DNA from: JBLUOA01 sp048060095
GTDB lineage: Bacteria; Pseudomonadota; Alphaproteobacteria; Rhodobacterales; Rhodobacteraceae
DNA: 64,000 nucleotides
Assembly (NCBI RefSeq): GCF_048060095.1
Contig: NZ_JBLUOA010000002.1
Location: 1 to 64,000 of the forward strand
Direction of reading: 5' to 3'
Shown here: positions 35,974 through 44,603 of the stretch, piece after piece
Layout of the letters: each line of letters opens with the position of its first letter
Numbering within the stretch: position 1 is the stretch's first letter
Translations under genes and position numbers: made by a program
Notes under the pieces: generated by a model
What the model was told of the DNA's origin: nothing
The model's database searches: none
Seen by the model: the letters and a program-made list of their open reading frames with translations, nothing else

Positions 35974-37358
35974 TTAGACAATCGACCTTTTATCAATGTT
36001 TCCAGTTGCCTCAGGTCGTTTTCAACGACCGTCATGCGTTCTTCTTTGTCAAATAGGTCCGCCATATGCGGCGGAAGCGCAATGTGGGTGCCACAGGCCG
36101 CTTCGACCGCTTCGGGGAACTTCGCAGGGTGCGCGGTGGCGAGCGTTACCATGGGGGTTGCGCCAAGGTGATCGTCCGCCACCCGTGCGCCAATCGCAGA
36201 ATGGGGGCAAAGCACCTGCCCCGTCCGCCGCTGAAAATCCTTGATCGCGGCGGAGGTTTCATCCTCAGACACGCGCCCCGACGCGAATTGTTCACGCAGC
36301 GCTTCTAGCGCGCCTTGGCTGACCGTGAACCGCCCCGTGGTTTTCAGGTCATCCATCTGCTGTGCCACCGCCGCGCCGTCGCCGCCATAAGCAAAGAACA
36401 GCGCCCGTTCGAAGTTTGAGCTGACCTGAATATCCATCGACGGGCTGATCGACGGCGTGACGCCTTGGGTTTCGTAAACGCCGGTTTCCATCGTGCGGTG
36501 CAGGATGTCGTTCTGGTTCGTCGCGATCACCAGCTTTTCAATCGGCAACCCCATGCGCCGCGCGATATAGCCTGCGAAAATGTCACCGAAATTACCGGTC
36601 GGCACAGTGAAATTCACGGCCCGCTCCGGAGCACCCAACGACACCGCAGACGTGAAGTAATACACGACCTGCGCCAGCACCCGCGCCCAGTTGATCGAAT
36701 TGACACCAGCCAGCCCGACTTCGTCGCGAAACTCGAAATCGTTGAACATGTCCTTCAACTTGCCCTGGCAATCGTCAAAGTCACCCTTGAGGGCCAGTGC
36801 ATGGACGTTACCCTCAACGGGGGTGGTCATCTGGCGGCGCTGAACGTCGCTGACGCGCCCCTCGGGGAACAGGATAAAGACATCGACGGCATCCAGCCCG
36901 CGAAACGCCTCAATCGCGGCAGAGCCGGTGTCGCCGGAGGTCGCGCCGACGATGGTCACATGCTGCCCGCGCTTGGTCAGTGATGCCTCAAATAGCTGGC
37001 CGATCAACTGCATCGCGAAGTCTTTGAAGGCGAGCGTCGGGCCGTGGAAAAGCTCTAGCAGGAAGTGGTTGGAACCAAGCTGAACCAGCGGCGCGCGGGC
37101 GTCGTGGGTGAAGCCCTCGTAGGCACGGGCGATGATCGCGCGAAATTCGTCGTCGGCGAAACTGTCACCGATGAACGGGCGCATAACGGTGAACGCGACC
37201 TCTTCGTAGCTTTGGCCGGCCATCGCCTTGATCTCACCGGCGCTGAATGTCGGGATCGTTTCCGGAACATACAGCCCGCCGTCCCGCGCGAGGCCTGTCA
37301 GCATCGCGTCTTCAAATCCAAGGACCGGGGCCGCCCCGCGTGTCGAGATATATCGCAT
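35970..37358 (-). CDS. thrC: Threonine synthase
   Basis: The 462-residue PLP enzyme has the cofactor lysine in PTLAFKDFAMQ (about residues 109-119), a GATSGDTGSAA phosphate loop and the N-terminal MRYISTRG typical of the long (E. coli-like) class. It converts O-phosphohomoserine to threonine. It starts 13 bases after surf1 ends and overlaps the M16 gene. Confidence 0.94.
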   Translation of the reverse strand: MRYISTRGAAPVLGFEDAMLTGLARDGGLYVPETIPTFSAGEIKAMAGQSYEEVAFTVMRPFIGDSFADDEFRAIIARAYEGFTHDARAPLVQLGSNHFLLELFHGPTLAFKDFAMQLIGQLFEASLTKRGQHVTIVGATSGDTGSAAIEAFRGLDAVDVFILFPEGRVSDVQRRQMTTPVEGNVHALALKGDFDDCQGKLKDMFNDFEFRDEVGLAGVNSINWARVLAQVVYYFTSAVSLGAPERAVNFTVPTGNFGDIFAGYIARRMGLPIEKLVIATNQNDILHRTMETGVYETQGVTPSISPSMDIQVSSNFERALFFAYGGDGAAVAQQMDDLKTTGRFTVSQGALEALREQFASGRVSEDETSAAIKDFQRRTGQVLCPHSAIGARVADDHLGATPMVTLATAHPAKFPEAVEAACGTHIALPPHMADLFDKEERMTVVENDLRQLETLIKGRLSK

Positions 37359-37371
37359 TCGCTTTATGCCT

Positions 37372-38049
37372 TCACTGCGTTCGACGCCTGATACGCCAGA
37401 CGATGGCGGCTGTCATCCCCAACCACACGACAGCGAGTGAAAACCACGTGATCGCATAGCCAAGATGGTCGTTTGGGATCACCGATGTGTCGACGGGCAA
37501 GGGTGTGACCGGTGCCGGATCTTCGGAGGTGTCGCTGGCGATCACGAACAGCCAGTGGGTTCCCAAGGCCTCCGCCATCGCGACCGGGTCGCGGGCATAC
37601 CAGATGTTTGCGTCGAGGTCGGGGGGCGGCGTGAAGCTGTCGACCTCCTCCGGCTGGTGGAGGTTGCCTATGATCGTCGCCTCAACCGGCGGACGGGGGG
37701 CGTCTTTCTGGTCGGCCAGGACATAGCCCCGATCAACGAGGATGCGCTGCCCGCTATCCGTTTCGAATGCGCTAACGATGCGGTAGATCGCTCCGATCCG
37801 CTTGAGGCTCGCCAGCACATGCAATTCTTTGCCGGTGAAGCGCCCCGCGAGTTCAACCGGGGCGTAGTCGAGGTATTTAGGGTCCGTCGCATCTTGAAGC
37901 GTCATCGGTGCGTCGTTCAGACGCTCCTCAATAGTGGCAAGAACGCCCTCTTTCCATTGAAGCCGTTGCACCTGCCACACCCCAAGACCGATCAGAACTG
38001 CGGCCCCAAGCAGACCAAACAGAAGCGGTAATATTATCCGGCGTTCCAC
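37372..38049 (-). CDS. SURF1 family protein, cytochrome c oxidase assembly
   Basis: The 225-residue protein has two membrane segments, one at residues 8-27 and one near 200-218, around a periplasmic domain with the SURF1 signatures GxFTGKE and VDRGYV. SURF1 helps insert heme a into subunit I. It follows ctaE in the oxidase cluster and precedes thrC. Confidence 0.92.
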   Translation of the reverse strand: MERRIILPLLFGLLGAAVLIGLGVWQVQRLQWKEGVLATIEERLNDAPMTLQDATDPKYLDYAPVELAGRFTGKELHVLASLKRIGAIYRIVSAFETDSGQRILVDRGYVLADQKDAPRPPVEATIIGNLHQPEEVDSFTPPPDLDANIWYARDPVAMAEALGTHWLFVIASDTSEDPAPVTPLPVDTSVIPNDHLGYAITWFSLAVVWLGMTAAIVWRIRRRTQ

Positions 38050-38140
38050 GTGCGGACCCTATCAACTGAAAACGCGAGGCCAATGGCCCCGCGCTTTGTT
38101 TTTCGTGTATTGCTCCGGTCTTTTCAACCGCGGATTGGGA

Positions 38141-38941
38141 TTAGCTGCCCCAGATGTAGATCGCGGCGAACAGGAACAGCCAGACCACATCGACAAAGTG
38201 CCAATACCACGCCGCAGCCTCGAACCCGACGTGACGTTCGGGGGTAAAGTGGCCCTTCATCGCGCGAATGAGGCAGACTGTCAGGAAGATCGTCCCGATG
38301 AGCACATGCGCGCCGTGGAAACCGGTCGCCATGAAGAAGTTGGCGCCATAAATATTACCTGAGAAACCAAAGGCCGCGTGGCTGTATTCGTATATCTGGA
38401 AGAACGTGAAAAGAATGCCGAGCACGATGGCAAGACCAAGGCCATTGATCAGATCCCGGCGGTTGTTTTCATGGGCAAGCGCGTGGTGCGCCCACGTCGC
38501 CGCAGCGCCGGAACACAGCAGGATCAGCGTGTTGATCAGCGGCAGGTGGAACGGATCAAAGGTTTCGATGCCCGCAGGTGGCCAAACACCGTCAACCGCG
38601 GGTGATTCTGGCCCCATCGGATACATGGCATGCTTGAAGAAGCTCCAGAACCACGCGGCAAAGAACATGATCTCGGACATCACGAACATGATAAAGCCGT
38701 AGCGCAGGCCGATCCGCACCACCGGGGTGTGATCGCCAACCTGGCTTTCGTGCACCACGTCGGACCACCATGCGAACATGACGTAAAGCACGCCAGCCAG
38801 TCCGATCAGGAATATCCAGGGCCCGTTATCCGCGAACCACTGAACCGCGCCGAAGAGCATGACAAATGCCGCGACAGCGCCGAGGAACGGATTAATGGAT
38901 GGCGGAAGAATATGATAGTCGTGGTTTTTTGCGTGAGCCAT
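38141..38941 (-). CDS. ctaE: Cytochrome c oxidase subunit III
   Basis: The 266-residue protein has seven membrane segments and the CoxC motifs MFVMSEIMFFAAWFWSFF, HVLIGTIFL and the C-terminal YWHFVDVVWLFLF. It is a structural subunit of the aa3-type oxidase in the inner membrane. It lies between ctaG and surf1. Subunit I (ctaD) is not in the window, as is usual for this cluster. Confidence 0.95.
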   Translation of the reverse strand: MAHAKNHDYHILPPSINPFLGAVAAFVMLFGAVQWFADNGPWIFLIGLAGVLYVMFAWWSDVVHESQVGDHTPVVRIGLRYGFIMFVMSEIMFFAAWFWSFFKHAMYPMGPESPAVDGVWPPAGIETFDPFHLPLINTLILLCSGAAATWAHHALAHENNRRDLINGLGLAIVLGILFTFFQIYEYSHAAFGFSGNIYGANFFMATGFHGAHVLIGTIFLTVCLIRAMKGHFTPERHVGFEAAAWYWHFVDVVWLFLFAAIYIWGS

Positions 38942-38964
38942 ATGGGTTCCCTCGTTTTGAGGCC

Positions 38965-39543
38965 TTAGTTAACAGAGGTCGAAGTCGCGGTCGAGAGGTT
39001 CGCCGTGTCTTCGGGAAGGTCGGTTTCGTAGAACGTATAAGACAGCGTGATGTGCTGCACGTATTTTGCTTCGCGGTCGTCAACGATTTCAGGATCAACG
39101 TAGAATGTCACCGGCATCTGCACCCGCTCTCCGGGTTGCAGAACCTGCATTTCAAAGCAAAAACAGTCGATCTTGGTGAAGTAGCTGCCAGCGGCATAGG
39201 GTGCGACGTTATAGCTTGCCGTGCCAGCGATGGGGCGGTCGGTCGGGTTGTAAGCTTCGTAAAACGCCAACCCGGTTTCGCCGATCTTCAACTCCATCTC
39301 GCGGGCGACGGGCTTGAATTCCCACGCCATTTCGCGGTCGACCGAGGCGTCAAAGCGAACCTTGATGACTTGGTCGAGAACGGTGTCAGACCCAGCCGTT
39401 GCGGAGGCCGTGGTCCCGCCATATCCAGTCACCCGGCAGAACCAGTCGTATAGGGGGACCGCAGCCCAAGCGAGCGCGCCCATCGTGATCACCACCCCGA
39501 CAAGGCCAAGCGCGGTTTTCGATGTGCCAGACATATCTTTCAT
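38965..39543 (-). CDS. ctaG: Cytochrome c oxidase assembly protein CtaG (Cox11-like)
   Basis: The 192-residue protein has one N-terminal membrane segment (about residues 10-30) and a periplasmic domain with the copper-binding CFCF motif in IDCFCFEMQVL. Cox11/CtaG delivers copper to the CuB centre of subunit I. It overlaps the small upstream ORF by four bases. Confidence 0.94.
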   Translation of the reverse strand: MKDMSGTSKTALGLVGVVITMGALAWAAVPLYDWFCRVTGYGGTTASATAGSDTVLDQVIKVRFDASVDREMAWEFKPVAREMELKIGETGLAFYEAYNPTDRPIAGTASYNVAPYAAGSYFTKIDCFCFEMQVLQPGERVQMPVTFYVDPEIVDDREAKYVQHITLSYTFYETDLPEDTANLSTATSTSVN

Positions 39544-39722
39544 TCCAAGGCGACCCCCGTGCTTTCGTCATAAGCGCTGCCGACGTCGATCACTTTGACC
39601 TTTACAACCGTCAGCCCGAATATGATCGCCACAAACGCGGCGAGTGCAATCCCCACCCCCGTGTTCCGGCCAGAGCGGCGCTTGTGAATTTCATGTTCCT
39701 TGCCAATCGCCATCGTCACCAT
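39540..39722 (-). CDS. Small single-span membrane protein of the oxidase cluster
   Basis: The 60-residue product has a basic N-terminus (HEIHKRRSGRNTG) and one transmembrane helix (about residues 23-42). It overlaps both ctaB and ctaG by a few bases, a place where many alphaproteobacteria encode a tiny CoxF-like protein. Its size, overlap on both sides and topology support a real gene, with a presumed minor role in oxidase assembly. Confidence 0.75.
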   Translation of the reverse strand: MVTMAIGKEHEIHKRRSGRNTGVGIALAAFVAIIFGLTVVKVKVIDVGSAYDESTGVALE

Positions 39723-40654
39723 CCGCCAAAACCGAAAGTGCGCAATCCGGCCTCAACCAGCAACGCGCCGAAGTGAAGGAACAGATAGAGCAGCGAAACC
39801 TTGAAGAAGGCGCGTTCGACGCGGTAGTTGTCACCCTCGGCCATCGCTTCATCGCGGCGCCAGATGTCGATCGCGCCCTTTATGAACCAGAGGTTCAGCA
39901 GAACCGCCGTCACCATATAAATCGGCCCGCCAATCGACGTGACGCCAATGCCAATCGTGATCGGGGCCAACAGCAGCGTGTAGACGAGTATATGCACCCG
40001 CGTCACCTTGCGGCCATGCGTAACTGTCAACATCGGCACGCCCGCGTCGTCGTAATCAGACTTCATAAATAGCGCCAGCGCCCAGAAATGCGGCGGCGTC
40101 CACATGAAGGTAATAAGGAACATCAGAACGCTTTCGACGGAAACTCCGCCCGTCGCCACGGCCCAGCCGATCATCGGGGGGAACGCACCAGCAGCCCCGC
40201 CGATCACGATATTCTGCGGGGTCCAGCGCTTTAGCCACATCGTATAGACGACGACGTAGAAAAAGATCGTGAAGGCAAGCAGCCCGGCGGCGATCCAGTT
40301 CGCGGCGAGGCCCAGCATGACAACGGACATTACCGAAAGGGTCATGCCAATGGCAAAGGCTTCTTCTTCGGTTACTTTGCCCGTGGGAATCGGGCGGCCC
40401 TTGGTGCGGCGCATGATCCGGTCGATATCGGCGTCCCACCACATGTTGAGCGCACCCGACGCCCCGCCTCCGATTGCGATAAACAGGATCGACGCGAAGC
40501 CGATCATCGGATGCACCGAAACCGGTGCCACCAGCAAACCGACCAATGCCGTAAACACCACCAATGACATCACGCGCGGCTTCAGTAGCGCGTAATAGTC
40601 GCCAAATCCGGCTTCGCCGGTTCGGGTGGTGCAATCAAGGCTCGTGTCGCTCAT
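39716..40654 (-). CDS. ctaB: Protoheme IX farnesyltransferase (heme O synthase)
   Basis: The 312-residue membrane protein of the UbiA superfamily has LLKPRVMSLVVFTA near the start and the aspartate-rich NMWWDADIDRIMRRTKGRP motif that binds the farnesyl diphosphate magnesium. It makes heme O from protoheme for the oxidase. It lies between ctaC and the small ORF. Confidence 0.95.
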   Translation of the reverse strand: MSDTSLDCTTRTGEAGFGDYYALLKPRVMSLVVFTALVGLLVAPVSVHPMIGFASILFIAIGGGASGALNMWWDADIDRIMRRTKGRPIPTGKVTEEEAFAIGMTLSVMSVVMLGLAANWIAAGLLAFTIFFYVVVYTMWLKRWTPQNIVIGGAAGAFPPMIGWAVATGGVSVESVLMFLITFMWTPPHFWALALFMKSDYDDAGVPMLTVTHGRKVTRVHILVYTLLLAPITIGIGVTSIGGPIYMVTAVLLNLWFIKGAIDIWRRDEAMAEGDNYRVERAFFKVSLLYLFLHFGALLVEAGLRTFGFGGW

Positions 40655-40705
40655 GGGCTAACCCCTTCTGCGCAAGGCCACCACGGCGGGCGGCCTGCTT
40701 GGGTG

Positions 40706-41575
40706 TCAGTCGTTCGCTGCGACGGTCAGCGGCTGGGTGATACCTGCGAATTCTTCCTTCGCGCGGCCAAGCCATGCGTCGTATTGCGCTTGGGTTACGA
40801 CTTTGACCGTGATCGGCATATAGGCGTGATCCTTGCCGCAAAGCTCAGAACACTGACCGAAATAGATGCCCTCTTTGCCTTCGTCGACGTTGAACCAAAG
40901 CTCTGCCAGACGGCCTGGAACGGCGTCCTGCTTTACGCCAAAGGCGGGAATCGTCCAGCTGTGGATCACGTCTGCGGCTGTGACCTGCATCACGATGGTT
41001 TTGCCGGACGGCACGACGACGGCGTTGTCGGTCGCCAACAGGTATTCATCTTGGGTATAGCCCGCGGGCTCCAGCCCTTCGCGGCCAAGCATGAACGCCT
41101 CAAACCCAAATTCCTCATCAATGTATTCGTAGCCCCAATACCATTGGTAGCCCGTGACCTTGATGGTGATGTCGGCTTCGGGAATTTCCTGCTGCTTGAA
41201 CAGAACCGGAAGGGAAAACGCGCCGATCACGATCAGAATCAGGATCGGACCAAGGGTCCACGCGACTTCGACCGGAGTATGGTGGCTGAAGCTGGCCGGA
41301 GTCTTGTTGGCGCGGCGGTTAAAACGCACAATCGCGTAGGCGAGAAGGCCCATCACGAAGATCACAATACCGGTGATGATGACGAGGATCAGATAGTCGA
41401 GCCATTGCAAATCACGCGCCAAATCGGTTGCGGCGGGCTGAAACCCGGTTCCGCCTTGGGTCGGTGCGCCAATGATCTCTAGCCCGTCGATCCCGTCTTG
41501 CGCACGGGCAGCGAGACCGCTGATTGCTGCGAGGGGAGCGGCCAGAAGACCCGTAAATTTGCTTTTGATTCGCAT
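40706..41575 (-). CDS. ctaC: Cytochrome c oxidase subunit II
   Basis: The 289-residue protein has a signal peptide (to about residue 25), two membrane helices (about 60-85 and 100-122) and a periplasmic cupredoxin domain with the CuA ligands in FGQCSELCGKDHAYMPI and an earlier HSW. It takes electrons from cytochrome c. I chose the ATG at 41575, with AGGA upstream; the frame opens earlier without conserved residues. It is the first gene of the leftward oxidase cluster. Confidence 0.95.
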   Translation of the reverse strand: MRIKSKFTGLLAAPLAAISGLAARAQDGIDGLEIIGAPTQGGTGFQPAATDLARDLQWLDYLILVIITGIVIFVMGLLAYAIVRFNRRANKTPASFSHHTPVEVAWTLGPILILIVIGAFSLPVLFKQQEIPEADITIKVTGYQWYWGYEYIDEEFGFEAFMLGREGLEPAGYTQDEYLLATDNAVVVPSGKTIVMQVTAADVIHSWTIPAFGVKQDAVPGRLAELWFNVDEGKEGIYFGQCSELCGKDHAYMPITVKVVTQAQYDAWLGRAKEEFAGITQPLTVAAND

Positions 41576-41785
41576 TTCAATTTCCTGTTCGCGTCGCGGT
41601 CGTGCCGCCTGTGATCCAGTAGCGTAGCCAAATTTCATGCGCCGTTCAAAAGACACAGCGCCTTTGTGCCACTATCCCATTGTGTCCGGCCCGGTTAAAA
41701 CCATATTACAGGCGACGGAACAAGCTATTCATGCGCGGCAAACAGCCGCTTTTCATGATTTTTCCAGATCGCAGACGGAGCTGAC

Positions 41786-43207
41786 ATGGCGAACGCACCT
41801 TTCCGCCCCTTTGAAACCAATCTCGACAAGGACCGGGCGCTGGCCACACTAAGGACAGCGACCGACGGTGCCGACGACGGGGAACTGTTCCTTGAACGGC
41901 GGCGGTCAGAAGCGTTGGTGTTCGACGATGGCCGCGTCAGAAACGCGAGCTACGACGCGTCTGAAGGCTTCGGTTTGCGGGCTGTGCGGGGCGAAACCGC
42001 GGGCTACGCCCATTCGACGGATCTATCTGAAAAGGCGCTGGCCCGCGCGGTTGAAACAACCCACCTTGCGGTTGGCAGCGGTGGTGGAACCCTGGCCGAT
42101 GCACCAACCGGAACGAACGCCCGGCTATACGGCGACCTCGATCCGATTTCAGAAATCAGCTTTCCGGCGAAACTGGACCTGTTGAAAGAGATTGACGATT
42201 TCCTTCGCGGCCTCGACCCGAAGGTCGTTCAGGTGTCGGCAACCGTCGCCGGATCGTTGCAAGAGGTTGAAATCCTGCGCCCCGAGGGCACACATCTGCG
42301 CGACGCGCGCCCCATGTCGCGGATCAATATCTCTGTCATCGTTGAAAAAGACGGCCGCCGCGAAAGCGGATCAATGGGCGGTGGCGGGCGTGCGGGATTT
42401 GCGGATCTGTTCGAACGCACCCATTGGGAAGGCGTCGCGCGGGAAGCGTTGCGGATCGCGCTTGTGAACCTTGATGCGGTCCCGGCCCCGGCGGGTGTGA
42501 TGGACGTCGTGCTCGGCCCCGGCTGGCCCGGTATTCTGCTGCATGAGGCCGTGGGCCATGGGCTTGAGGGCGACTTCAACCGCAAGGGCAGCTCCGCATT
42601 CGCCGAATTGATGGGCCAGCAGGTCGCGGCAAAGGGTGTCACCGTGCTTGACGATGGCACGATCCCGGATCGGCGCGGGTCGCTGACGATTGATGACGAA
42701 GGCACGCCGTCGGCCCGGAATGTCCTGATCGAAGACGGCGTTCTGGTCGGCTACATGCAGGATCGCCAGAACGCGCGACTTATGGGGGTGGAACCGACCG
42801 GAAACGGGCGGCGCGAAAGCTATGCCCATACGCCGATGCCGCGGATGACCAACACCTACATGCTGGGCGGAAACGCCGCGCCCGACGCGATCCTAGCTGA
42901 CCTAAAGGATGGCATCTACGCCGTCGGCTTTGGCGGCGGTCAGGTGGATATTACGAACGGCAAGTTCGTGTTTTCCTGCACTGAGGCTTATCGGGTTGAA
43001 AACGGCAAGGTCGGCGCGCCGGTCAAGGGCGCAACGTTGATTGGCGATGGCGCGACCGCGATGAAACAAATCCGCGCGGTCGGGAACGATTTGAAACTCG
43101 ACCCCGGTATCGGGAACTGCGGCAAAGCCGGCCAGTGGGTGCCGGTTGGCGTTGGTCAACCGACGCTGATGATCGGCGGCCTGACAGTGGGCGGCGCGGC
43201 GGCCTGA
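41786..43207 (+). CDS. tldD: Metalloprotease TldD
   Basis: The 473-residue protein carries the TldD zinc motif HEAVGHGLEGD starting at His253 (HExxxH, then the third ligand downstream) and the Gly-rich C-terminus of the family. TldD pairs with TldE/PmbA to trim unfolded peptides; no tldE is present here. A GGAG site lies before the ATG. It is divergent from the oxidase cluster and followed by dprA. Confidence 0.94.
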   Translation: MANAPFRPFETNLDKDRALATLRTATDGADDGELFLERRRSEALVFDDGRVRNASYDASEGFGLRAVRGETAGYAHSTDLSEKALARAVETTHLAVGSGGGTLADAPTGTNARLYGDLDPISEISFPAKLDLLKEIDDFLRGLDPKVVQVSATVAGSLQEVEILRPEGTHLRDARPMSRINISVIVEKDGRRESGSMGGGGRAGFADLFERTHWEGVAREALRIALVNLDAVPAPAGVMDVVLGPGWPGILLHEAVGHGLEGDFNRKGSSAFAELMGQQVAAKGVTVLDDGTIPDRRGSLTIDDEGTPSARNVLIEDGVLVGYMQDRQNARLMGVEPTGNGRRESYAHTPMPRMTNTYMLGGNAAPDAILADLKDGIYAVGFGGGQVDITNGKFVFSCTEAYRVENGKVGAPVKGATLIGDGATAMKQIRAVGNDLKLDPGIGNCGKAGQWVPVGVGQPTLMIGGLTVGGAAA

Positions 43208-43273
43208 TACACGTAAACAGCCCGTTAACCATCAGCAGATCATAGTGGCGACGACCCGACGAAAAGGCGCCCT

Positions 43274-44416
43274 ATGACCGACGATCTGTTCAACACCGAC
43301 CAACGCATCAAACCACCCAACGGCAAAGACGAGCAACTCGCGTGGCTGCGCCTGATCCGGTCAAGGCGCGTCGGGGTCGCGACATTCTTTCGACTGATGC
43401 GCGACCACGGAACGGCGGAGCGTGCGTTGGAGGCACTGCCCGAAATTGCGAAAGCTGCGGGGGTGGAAAAGTACGAAACCTGCCCCATCGGTGTTGCGCA
43501 GGCAGAGATGAAAGCGGCGGCGCGGGTCGGTGCGCGGCTGCTTTGCTATGGCGCGCCTGACTACCCGAAACATCTGATGGATATCCCCGATGCGCCGCCG
43601 CTGCTTTGGGCCCGGGGTGATGTGGAGTTGCTGACCCGGCCAATGGTGGCGCTTGTCGGCGCGCGGAACGCCTCCAGCCTTGGCACACGCATGGCGCGGC
43701 GACTTGCCGCTGACCTGACCGAAGCGGGCTTTGCGGTCGTTTCTGGTCTGGCGCGGGGTATCGACGCGGCGGCACATAAGGCCAGCATTGAAACCGGAAC
43801 GATTGCGGTTATCGCTGGCGGCATCGATACCATCTATCCCGCCGAAAACGCCGATCTCGCCGCGAAAATCCATAAATCCGGCCTGACTCTGTCTGAACAA
43901 CCCGTTGGTATGCAGCCGATGGCCCGACACTTTCCGCTGCGAAACCGTATCATCTCCGGCGTGTCGCGCGGGGTCGTCGTGGTCGAAGCCGCGTTGAAGT
44001 CAGGCAGTTTGATCACCGCGCGAAACGCTCTCGATCAGGGACGGGAAGTGCTCGCCGTGCCGGGCCATCCGTTCGACGCACGCGCATCCGGTTGCAATGC
44101 CCTTATCCGCGACGGGGCGACGCTGGTGCGATCTGTGGAGGATATCGTCGAACAATTGGGCGGGGCCGCATTGCCTGCAGAAAGCGCCGTGAAGCCGCCC
44201 GCGCGCCAAGCCGAGGCACCCCCCAAACCCACGCCGGATGTATCGGACCTGCACCAGCAAATCCTATCGCGCCTTGGCCCCAGCCCGCTGGCAGAGGACC
44301 AGTTGATCCGCGACCTTGGTATTCCGGCGAAGACGGTGAACCCTGAACTGACGACGCTTGAACTTGATGGCCGGATCGAACGGAAGCATGGCGGGCTTTT
44401 GGCGCTGGTTGGTTGA
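43274..44416 (+). CDS. dprA: DNA-processing protein DprA
   Basis: The 380-residue protein has a helical N-terminal part, a Rossmann-like DprA core (VGARNASSLGTRMARRLA at about residues 124-141, SGLARGIDAAAH, VVVEAALKSGSLITA) and a winged-helix C-terminus. DprA loads RecA on incoming single-stranded DNA during transformation. The dprA-topA order is conserved across many proteobacteria. Confidence 0.94.
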   Translation: MTDDLFNTDQRIKPPNGKDEQLAWLRLIRSRRVGVATFFRLMRDHGTAERALEALPEIAKAAGVEKYETCPIGVAQAEMKAAARVGARLLCYGAPDYPKHLMDIPDAPPLLWARGDVELLTRPMVALVGARNASSLGTRMARRLAADLTEAGFAVVSGLARGIDAAAHKASIETGTIAVIAGGIDTIYPAENADLAAKIHKSGLTLSEQPVGMQPMARHFPLRNRIISGVSRGVVVVEAALKSGSLITARNALDQGREVLAVPGHPFDARASGCNALIRDGATLVRSVEDIVEQLGGAALPAESAVKPPARQAEAPPKPTPDVSDLHQQILSRLGPSPLAEDQLIRDLGIPAKTVNPELTTLELDGRIERKHGGLLALVG

Positions 44417-44603
44417 TGTGACGGGGAATCAAAGCGACGCGGCGCCGGCGGTTCGCACGCCAAATCGGGGGCGCCCCGGACGCCTCTTTTTCGCGCCCAA
44501 ACCAGCACAACGCAGCCGCTCTGTTCGTGATGCCATTGACAATACCCGGCAACGGCCCACATCTTGCGCGGCCAAATGCGCTTGACGAGTCGGAAGGAAT
44601 TTC